From positions 1 to 64,000 of the forward strand of contig JALHMX010000006.1 in the NCBI GenBank assembly GCA_022843825.1: DNA of 64,000 nucleotides, written 5' to 3'. Both the position numbers and the translations under genes were made by a program. The notes beneath the pieces were generated by a model. That model was not told where the DNA came from, made no database searches, and saw only the letters and a program-made list of their open reading frames with translations. Shown here piece after piece: positions 1 to 6,444 of the stretch (positions within the stretch are counted from its first letter, which is position 1; each line of letters begins with the position of its first letter). Source of the DNA: Pseudobdellovibrionaceae bacterium. Lineage in GTDB: Bacteria > Bdellovibrionota > Bdellovibrionia > Bdellovibrionales > Bdellovibrionaceae.

Positions 1-754
1 ATCTAATCCTGTTTGATCCCCACGCTTTCGGATCTCAGCGTCAGTGTTGGCCCAGTTACCCGCCTTCGCCTCCGGTATTCCTCCTGATATCTACGTATTT
101 CACCACTACACCAGGAATTCCAGTAACCTCTACCACACTCAAGACTTACAGTATCAAATGCACTTCCAGGGTTGAGCCCTGGGATTTCACATCTGACTTA
201 TAAGTCCGCCTACACCCGCTTTACGCCCAATGATTCCGAACAACGCTAGGATCCCTCGTCTTACCGCGGCTGCTGGCACGAAGTTAGCCGATCCTTTCTT
301 GCATGGTACCTTCATTGTGTTAGTCCCATGCGACAGAGCTTTACGACCCGAAGGCCTTCATCACTCACGCGGCGTCGCTGCATCAGGGTTTCCCCCATTG
401 TGCAATATTCCCTACTGCTGCCTCCCGTAGGAGTCTGGACCGTGTCTCAGTTCCAGTGTGACTGATCATCCTCTAAGACCAGTTAGGGATCATAGCCTTG
501 GTGAGCCATTACCTCACCAACTAGCTAATCCCGTATGGACTCATCCTCAAGCGAAAAAACTTTAACCCCTAGATCCGCAGATCCTGTGGTCTTATTCGGT
601 ATTAGCCAATCTTTCGACTGGTTATCCCCAACTCGAGGGCAGATTATCCATATATTCCTCACCCGTGCGCCACTAGTATTACTACTCGTTCGACTTGCAT
701 GTATTAGGCACGCCGCCAGCGTTTGTTCTGAGCCAGAATCAAACTCTCCAGTTA
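1..754 (-). rRNA. rrs: 16S ribosomal RNA, 5' part (runs off the left edge)
   Basis: The minus strand carries the universal 16S start AGAGTTTGATTCTGGCTCAG (positions 747-728), the CTACGGGAGGCAGCAG block near 415-430 and the GTGCCAGCAGCCGCGGTAA block near 260-280. The left edge corresponds to about E. coli position 790, so roughly the first half of the molecule is present. The mature 5' end is placed at 754 by analogy with E. coli, where AGAGTTTG begins at nucleotide 8; it could be off by a few bases. The AACAAACGCTGGCGGCG continuation and short V3 hairpin fit Bdellovibrionota. Open reading frames over this stretch are spurious. Confidence 0.97.
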
Positions 755-876
755 AAAAACTGTTAAGTTTAAATGTATAAAGTTTTTGTAAAACTTTAAA
801 AAAATTGAAACGCCAATATTCTCAAAATTTCTTTTAAGAAGACTGGACGTTAGCCCAAAATCTTTTAGCTATTTAG

Positions 877-890
877 TTTTCAAAGAACCT
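877..890 (-). promoter_or_regulatory. boxA-like antitermination site in the 16S leader
   Basis: The minus strand reads GGTTCTTTGAAAACT around here, close to the boxA motif (T/GCTCTTTGAAAA type) found in bacterial rRNA leaders and bound by NusB-S10 in well-studied species. It lies about 125 nt upstream of the mature 16S 5' end, the expected place. No further proteins of this system are in the window, so the call rests on motif and position only. Confidence 0.5.
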
Positions 891-1002
891 AGCAAGGACG
901 TTAGTTCTAAATGAGTTGAAATTCCACGTCAACAAGTATTTTATTTATTTTCACAAATAAAATAGTGTCAAAAGTATGTGCTATTTAAACCTATTTAGCT
1001 GT

Positions 1003-1078
<76 letters not shown>

Positions 1079-1236
1079 AATACGTTTTTGCTGTGGGAAG
1101 TTTGTCGCCCAACAGTCAAAGAAGTGCAAGTTTTTTTTATTTTATATACGAATTGCTTAAAAAAGCCCATAAAGGCGATCTATTTAGAGTATTTATTTTA
1201 AAAATAGTGCGAAAGCTGCTTTGCGTTTACGCAGTA

Positions 1237-1848
1237 CTAGGCGGTGGCGGCTTTACGATTAAGCATAGATCTCACGAACCAGTTGCGTTCTTCGATCATT
1301 TCAAAACCAACGGCCTCAGCACCTAGTAAAATGCTATGATAAACTTTTGTTAAAATTTCAAGTTCGACTTCAGTTTGATAACCGTCATCTTCGTAGGTTT
1401 CCTCAATCGCTGCAACCACACTTTTTAAATCGACAGTGGTTACAACTTTAGGTATTTTTTGTGAATCAAATCCTACGAGAGCAGTAGGTTTAAAACCAAT
1501 TAATATTTTAGTAATTAGCACCTTACTTCCACCATGAAAATTAACTTGTAAAAAAACTGAACCATCAAAGTCCTGACGGACTAAAACTTTATCTATTTTT
1601 GTAAGGGGAAGAACAATTGTTTTTGAATCTTCTTTTTGAGAAATTTTTAAATTGGTACCACCAACTTTGTATGTAAAACCACTCGTGCAGTCTAAGAAGT
1701 TTACTATTTCATTAATAACGTGATTATTAGGCATATTGTGCCGTCTGCTACTTTCAGACTCATTCGAAATCGATGGATTCTCAACATTTTTTGAAAGTGA
1801 GTCACTATCTTGCTCTTTTGGACTTTGGTGGTTATTATACTTCTTCAA
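1237..1848 (-). CDS. hypothetical protein, 203 aa
   Basis: I do not recognise a family. The first ~45 residues are rich in Ser, Asn, Glu and Lys and look disordered. Residues ~45-203 look like a folded alpha/beta domain with two strand-rich stretches (KTIVLPLTKIDKVLV and SVFLQVNFHGGSKVLITKIL) and an acidic helix near 165. There is no signal peptide or membrane segment. The start is a TTG at 1846-1848 preceded by AGGGGG with a 5-nt spacer; the next ATG is at residue 39 (1734) and lacks a good ribosome site. It diverges from the cupin gene across a short region with a direct repeat, so the two may share a regulator. Confidence 0.6.
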   Translation of the reverse strand: MKKYNNHQSPKEQDSDSLSKNVENPSISNESESSRRHNMPNNHVINEIVNFLDCTSGFTYKVGGTNLKISQKEDSKTIVLPLTKIDKVLVRQDFDGSVFLQVNFHGGSKVLITKILIGFKPTALVGFDSQKIPKVVTTVDLKSVVAAIEETYEDDGYQTEVELEILTKVYHSILLGAEAVGFEMIEERNWFVRSMLNRKAATA

Positions 1849-1914
1849 ATTAGCCCCCTATAAAATCATCGGCTAAAATTTCTATCGACGTTTTCTCTTT
1901 CACACTTTAAAATA

Positions 1915-1951
1915 TTAATGTCTCATTGTATAAATTTAATGTCTCATTGTA
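1915..1951. repeat. two direct 16-bp repeats, 21 bp apart, in a divergent promoter region
   Basis: The 16-mer TTAATGTCTCATTGTA occurs perfectly at 1915-1930 and 1936-1951. The period of 21 bp is two helical turns, so a bound protein would contact one DNA face. A plausible plus-strand promoter (TTTAAA 1906-1911, 17-bp spacer, TATAAA 1929-1934) overlaps the first copy, so occupation would probably repress the cupin gene. The regulator is not identifiable here. Confidence 0.6.
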
Positions 1952-1976
1952 AGATTACAAAAAAGGATCTGTATTT

Positions 1977-2279
1977 ATGAAAATTAATCGTTGGACCGCA
2001 GAACTAAATCCCAATTTTAAAATTATCGAAAATCTATTTGTTAACGAAGGGTTAGAGTATCGCGAAGTAAAAGTAGCCAGCGGAGCCAAAATTGTTAATC
2101 AAAGAGCACCTATGACAGAAGTCATTCAGGTCATTAGTGGCGAACTTATTTTCAACTTATCCGGAAATCAATTTGCTCTTAGACCTGGTGACCGCATTGA
2201 AATGGCCGCTAACACCATGTACTCATATAACAACCTTAAACAAGATGAGAGCACGTTTCTGACCGCCTACAAGCTGTAA
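1977..2279 (+). CDS. small cupin-domain protein, 100 aa
   Basis: A single-domain cupin. Residues ~25-98 carry the beta-barrel signature: a first motif region around GAKIVNQRAPMTEVIQVISG, then LIFNLSGNQFALRPGDRIEMAA containing the typical PGD turn before the second motif. The usual metal-binding His residues are not evident; Glu46 in the TEVIQVISGE stretch is a possible ligand. This argues for a sensory or binding role, or an unusual metal site, rather than a standard dioxygenase. The start has AAGGAT upstream. Substrate and pathway cannot be named from sequence. It diverges from the gene at 1237-1848. Confidence 0.75.
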   Translation: MKINRWTAELNPNFKIIENLFVNEGLEYREVKVASGAKIVNQRAPMTEVIQVISGELIFNLSGNQFALRPGDRIEMAANTMYSYNNLKQDESTFLTAYKL

Positions 2280-2302
2280 CTTAGTATACTCTTTAGGATA
2301 AT

Positions 2303-2332
2303 CATCCCGAATTCTATGTAGAATTCGGGATG
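2303..2332. terminator. perfect 13-bp hairpin after the cupin gene
   Basis: CATCCCGAATTCT (2303-2315) pairs perfectly with AGAATTCGGGATG (2320-2332) around a 4-nt loop, 23 bases after the cupin stop. No T-run follows on either strand, so it is either a non-canonical terminator, an RNA 3'-end stabiliser, or a mobile hairpin repeat. Confidence 0.5.
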
Positions 2333-2376
2333 CAGCAACGAACATAATAAAAATCTTAAAACAAACTGTAAACACT

Positions 2377-2444
2377 ATAGAAATATGCATTTAAAACGAG
2401 TTCGGGCGCAGCCCGATGTTTGAGTTTTAAATGTATATTTCTAT
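2377..2444. repeat. long nested inverted repeat between convergent genes (terminator-like)
   Basis: A 21-bp outer arm (2377-2397 with 2424-2444, one G:T mismatch) encloses a GC-rich inner hairpin (TCGGGC 2402-2407 with GCCCGA 2411-2416). It fills the space between the convergent cupin and FecR genes and ends six bases before the FecR stop codon. It can fold in RNA from either strand and probably ends or stabilises both transcripts. The AT-rich outer and GC-rich inner parts resemble a small palindromic repeat element. Confidence 0.6.
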
Positions 2445-2449
2445 GTGGA

Positions 2450-4006
2450 TTACTCTTGAGCGGGAATACGTTCAAGGTTGTCTTCGTTGATTTGAACTTT
2501 GAAAACATCAACATTTGACCAGTTAGAAAATTCGTCTTTATCTTCTTTACGGACGCGCCAAAAATATTCTCCGCCTTCGACTTGGTCGGTGATGAGTAAT
2601 TTATTACGAGTGGTAAAGACAGATTTGACAACTTGAGTGAATTCTTTATCTCGTGCAATTTCTACACGAAAGCGATTCTCTTCTCCAGATGAGGTCCAGT
2701 TAAGCCATACATATTTTCCCGAGTCCTTCTGGAAAAAATAAAACTTATTAGAAGTTTCCCCTACAATAACTGGCGCTTCTAATGTAAAAACTTTGTCATA
2801 GGTCACTTGACCCACATCAGATGAGCTGATCTTGCGACCTTCAGCATCTAATGCATGGATTTGATAGGAATACTTACCTGGCTTAGGTACTTCGATAACG
2901 CTAGCCGGACTACGAGAATCATATTTTTTTATAGTTTTAGCACTTTTGGGATCTTTAACTTCAACGACGTATTTATCGGCTAAAGGAACTTTAGACCATG
3001 CTACATCGAACTTTTCTTTAGTGCCTCTATCATAGGGGTTTTTAGCGCGATACTCTTTATTCAATTTAGGGTTTTTTATCTTGATTCCTGGGAAATCAAC
3101 CTGAATTTGACCTACCTCTGAGTAGTCGCTAAGTTGACTGTCCTTTCCAATACTGCGTCCTCGAAAAAATACGTTTTTAGCCAGACGACTTAACGATAAT
3201 TGAGTCGTTGTTGGATTGAATTTTTCAATATTTTGAAAATCAGGCGTGTTCGATATTTCTATTTCATATGATTCTGCTTGGGCATCAGGGTTCCACTTTA
3301 AAACCTGATCAGCGCCATTAATAGCACTATATCTGATATTTAAACTATCAAACTGGGGCGGCTGAAGCGAAAGTACGGGGCCAGCTTCTTCACTAGCCAC
3401 AGATCTTTCCAAGTTATCTAAAATTCCTTGATTGGCTATCTCGAGAAAACTTTCAGCAATGTCTTTTGATAGCTTCTGTGCTTTAAATTCTTTGACTGCA
3501 ACTTCTGATTTAGTATCAACGGCTACGCTTCCACATTTTTCAGATTTGTTAAAATTAATGGCACCCTTCTGTTGAGACACGCTATAATCGCGGCCACAGT
3601 CCGATATAATAATGTCTTCAAGAACCTCGTCCATCTGCACGGCTCCGTAAGGAATATCAATGACTAGTTTTTGATTTTTAGTTCTAAATTTAATTAACGA
3701 GTTCGGAGCTACAGTTATAGTTTGCCCGCCCTCGAGCTTAACGATAACACTTGATTCACTTCCAGTAAATATACTGTCACCCGCATTAAGGTTGTCACCT
3801 CTGCCAACGTCTTCCCAAAAATAATTGGCTATATTTTTTTTGCGCACATCTTTTTTAACTTGCTCTAAGATACCAATAGACTGCGATGATGCCGAGGTGA
3901 TCATCTTGAAAAGCGAATCATCTTGAATTAAAAATGCACAAATAGCTGCGATAAGTAAACAAACCACAGTTATAGTTCTATTTTTACGATTGCTCAGAAA
4001 ATTCAT
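2450..4006 (-). CDS. FecR-domain protein with Fn3-like repeats, membrane-anchored
   Basis: An N-terminal hydrophobic segment (residues ~11-27, after NRKNR) anchors or exports the protein. Residues ~68-110 match the FecR fold: RGDNLNAGDSIFTG, then a SSVIVKLEGGQTITVAPNS pattern. The remainder (~215-510) is a series of beta-sandwich repeats with Trp-containing strands such as LKWNPDAQAESYEIEIS and WLNWTS, like Fn3-type modules of envelope proteins. FecR domains in other bacteria relay signals or bind envelope ligands; the ligand here is unknown. The chosen ATG (4004-4006) begins a normal signal-anchor; an upstream in-frame TTG at 4084 would add 26 non-hydrophobic residues. No clear ribosome site precedes the ATG. 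It diverges from the PP2C gene, suggesting a shared role. Confidence 0.8.
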   Translation of the reverse strand: MNFLSNRKNRTITVVCLLIAAICAFLIQDDSLFKMITSASSQSIGILEQVKKDVRKKNIANYFWEDVGRGDNLNAGDSIFTGSESSVIVKLEGGQTITVAPNSLIKFRTKNQKLVIDIPYGAVQMDEVLEDIIISDCGRDYSVSQQKGAINFNKSEKCGSVAVDTKSEVAVKEFKAQKLSKDIAESFLEIANQGILDNLERSVASEEAGPVLSLQPPQFDSLNIRYSAINGADQVLKWNPDAQAESYEIEISNTPDFQNIEKFNPTTTQLSLSRLAKNVFFRGRSIGKDSQLSDYSEVGQIQVDFPGIKIKNPKLNKEYRAKNPYDRGTKEKFDVAWSKVPLADKYVVEVKDPKSAKTIKKYDSRSPASVIEVPKPGKYSYQIHALDAEGRKISSSDVGQVTYDKVFTLEAPVIVGETSNKFYFFQKDSGKYVWLNWTSSGEENRFRVEIARDKEFTQVVKSVFTTRNKLLITDQVEGGEYFWRVRKEDKDEFSNWSNVDVFKVQINEDNLERIPAQE

Positions 4007-4147
4007 AGTCTTATTATCGCCAGATCCAGTAACAAACAGTAGATCTAGTCGGGTCCAGAATGTCTCTCCAGAATGCGACGGCAAAGTCTAGTCCAGTTGA
4101 GCTGGTCCTCGACTTGCCTTTTTTCAATATAAAAAAGATTATTAATA

Positions 4148-5938
4148 ATGATCAAATTCAATAGCTTAAAAGCCAAAATCATTACATTATTAACGACCAC
4201 TTGTCTGACCGTAGCTTTCATACTTTTATACATTTTTATCTCGTTTTATAAAAAAGATAAAATTGCATATATCTTTGAAAATAATGCGGTCATTTTAGAT
4301 ACAGTTGGAGAACAATTCAGACGCGAAGTAGAGTTCAGTTCAGAAATGATCAAGGTTCATTTAGAACATGCCAAAAATAATAAAAAACTTTCTTTATTAC
4401 CTACCAATAATTTGCCCGAAGACTATTTCCTGGATAGCATTGCGGTCTATTTGAAAAAAGACCAGCTTGTCGTCGTAGACAAGTTGAGTAAACCGAGCAA
4501 AGATATCTCAGATTCTTTTGTAGAAAACTTACTAGTGGGTCAAAATACTAATGACGATCAAAGCGTACACATTGATAAACTAACAGTGACTGTAATTTCT
4601 GAATTCAAAAATGAAACGCAAAGTTGGGTACTTGCCTATCAGTTTCAATCCAACACCCTTGCTGATTATTTTAAGAATACGACAACGATTAATACCGCTT
4701 TAATTGATAAAACGGCTGGTGTAAGCCAATTTGATTATCCCCAAATTAGCAACTTGAGCGCCGAGCAAATTAATACTGAGCTGATGACAAATATTATCCC
4801 TTTGCTCAACCAAACATCCGTAACTCGCATGATCACTTTTGATCAGGAAAACTACCTGTTTTCTTCAACAAAACTTTATCAAAGTCAGACCTACCTATCG
4901 ACTTTTGTCAGCGAAAGCAAAATTCTTGAAAATCTAACTAGTTTGATGATCAAGGCCATTCTCTTCTTTATTTTAATCAGCTCCCTCGTCGTACTTTTAA
5001 GCTATTTTTCTTCAGACTATTTAACTCACCGATTACATAAACTGACACAGTCTGCCCAGCGCATTGCCGGGGGACAATTCGATGAAAAAATTCAAGACTC
5101 TGGTAATGACGAAATTTCAACTTTAACCACCGGCTTTAACCAAATGAGCACTGAAATTTCCCGCCTTCTTAACGAGACGGCCAACAAGGCCCGAATGGAA
5201 TCAGAACTTAAAACAGCCCAAATTGTTCAGTCGACATTATTTCCTAAAAGTTCCTATGAATCTGATTTCATACAAATAGAGGGTTACTATACCTCAGCGA
5301 GTGAATGCGGAGGAGACTGGTGGCATTATCATGAAAACGAGAACTATGTTTGGGTATGGATAGCAGATGCTACAGGTCATGGAGCTCCGGCTGCCCTTTT
5401 AACCAGCGCTGCTAAATCGGCTGTTAGTATTATCGAAAACTTAAATTTGCCAATTAAGGAATCTTTTGAACATCTGAACTCGGCGATCTGTAATGTATCA
5501 AAAGAAAACATGATGATGACAAGCTTCGTGGGCGTAATTAACAAAAAAACCTTGGAGCTTCACTATGTCAACGCTTCCCATGAGCCCTCTATCTTAATTA
5601 AAAAAAGCGACTCAATCTCTAAAGATGATCTGATTTTTCTTAACGAATCAACGAATCCGCGACTAGGACAATCAAAAAGTTCTCAATTTATAAGTTCTAC
5701 TGTAAACCTTAACCACGGAGATCGCGTTATATTTTATACTGACGGAGTCATGGACATTCGCAGTCCAGATGACAAGCAATATGGTGAAAGATCTTTTATG
5801 CGGGGCTTAGTAAAAAGTTACAATGAGTCCCAAACATTGACAGAGTTTTATACTCACTATGAAACTAGTCTTAGTGACTTCAGATCTAACACTGAACTTA
5901 TTGATGATGTGACTTACTGTTTTTTTGAAATCAAATAA
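4148..5938 (+). CDS. membrane HAMP-PP2C (RsbU/SpoIIE-type) Ser/Thr phosphatase
   Basis: A sensor phosphatase of 596 aa. TM1 spans residues ~10-32, an extracytoplasmic sensing region ~33-265, TM2 ~268-292, a HAMP linker ~293-345 (QSAQRIAGGQFDEKI, GNDEISTLTTGFNQM), then a short coil and an SpoIIE/RsbU PP2C domain. Metal-binding motifs are present: GGDWW near 388, DATGHGAPAALLT near 407, VNASHEP, and GDRVIFYTDGVMD. Family members dephosphorylate a phosphorylated STAS anti-anti-sigma protein, and a STAS-like gene follows 16 bases downstream. No anti-sigma kinase (RsbW) gene is in the window. It is probably co-transcribed with the next two genes and diverges from the FecR gene. Confidence 0.92.
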   Translation: MIKFNSLKAKIITLLTTTCLTVAFILLYIFISFYKKDKIAYIFENNAVILDTVGEQFRREVEFSSEMIKVHLEHAKNNKKLSLLPTNNLPEDYFLDSIAVYLKKDQLVVVDKLSKPSKDISDSFVENLLVGQNTNDDQSVHIDKLTVTVISEFKNETQSWVLAYQFQSNTLADYFKNTTTINTALIDKTAGVSQFDYPQISNLSAEQINTELMTNIIPLLNQTSVTRMITFDQENYLFSSTKLYQSQTYLSTFVSESKILENLTSLMIKAILFFILISSLVVLLSYFSSDYLTHRLHKLTQSAQRIAGGQFDEKIQDSGNDEISTLTTGFNQMSTEISRLLNETANKARMESELKTAQIVQSTLFPKSSYESDFIQIEGYYTSASECGGDWWHYHENENYVWVWIADATGHGAPAALLTSAAKSAVSIIENLNLPIKESFEHLNSAICNVSKENMMMTSFVGVINKKTLELHYVNASHEPSILIKKSDSISKDDLIFLNESTNPRLGQSKSSQFISSTVNLNHGDRVIFYTDGVMDIRSPDDKQYGERSFMRGLVKSYNESQTLTEFYTHYETSLSDFRSNTELIDDVTYCFFEIK

Positions 5939-5954
5939 ATGAAAAGGATATTAT

Positions 5955-6428
5955 ATGCAAAACACTATAATCAAAGTTAACAATACAGGCGGCGCGACTC
6001 AAATTGATGTTATAGGCGCTATAGATGAAAATTTCAGTCAGTTTACTAAGGATATTCCTAAAGCGGGAAATGTTGAATTCTCATTACAAAGTTTGAAATC
6101 GATAAACTCTACTGGAATTCGTGAGTGGATTAAGCTTATGCAGAGCTTATCCGGAGCTCAAATATCATTTGCCTCATGTCCCAAAATATTTATTGATCAG
6201 GTTAATATGGTTAGTGGTTTTATTCCCGCAAACTCAAAAGTAACGTCTTTTTATGTTCCCTACTATAACGAAGACTTAGATCGTGAATGCTTAGTCCTTT
6301 ATAAGGATGGTGAACACTACAATGGCAGTAACGTTAATGTTCAGGAGAATTATACTGACGCTGAAGGCAACTCGTTCGAATTAGACGTAGTCAAAGCAAA
6401 GTATTTTAAATTTTTACAGGGCGCTTAA
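5955..6428 (+). CDS. STAS-like (anti-sigma antagonist-like) protein, 157 aa
   Basis: The first ~95 residues follow the STAS/RsbV pattern: an opening beta-hairpin, GAIDENF, then LQSLKSINSTGIREWIKLM, where the Ser-Thr pair near residue 50 occupies the site phosphorylated in anti-sigma antagonists, then a second strand-helix unit. The last ~60 residues (from about YVPYYNEDLDREC) are an acidic extension not typical of RsbV. AAGGAT precedes the ATG. Its place right after a PP2C phosphatase supports a substrate relation, inferred from known RsbU-RsbV pairs. The partner that STAS would bind is not in the window. Confidence 0.75.
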   Translation: MQNTIIKVNNTGGATQIDVIGAIDENFSQFTKDIPKAGNVEFSLQSLKSINSTGIREWIKLMQSLSGAQISFASCPKIFIDQVNMVSGFIPANSKVTSFYVPYYNEDLDRECLVLYKDGEHYNGSNVNVQENYTDAEGNSFELDVVKAKYFKFLQGA

Positions 6429-6444
6429 TTAAAACAGGGTAACA

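Noticed and set aside
230-780. Two short plus-strand open frames over the left edge
   Set aside because: They lie antisense to the 16S rRNA gene, have no ribosome sites and carry no protein signature.
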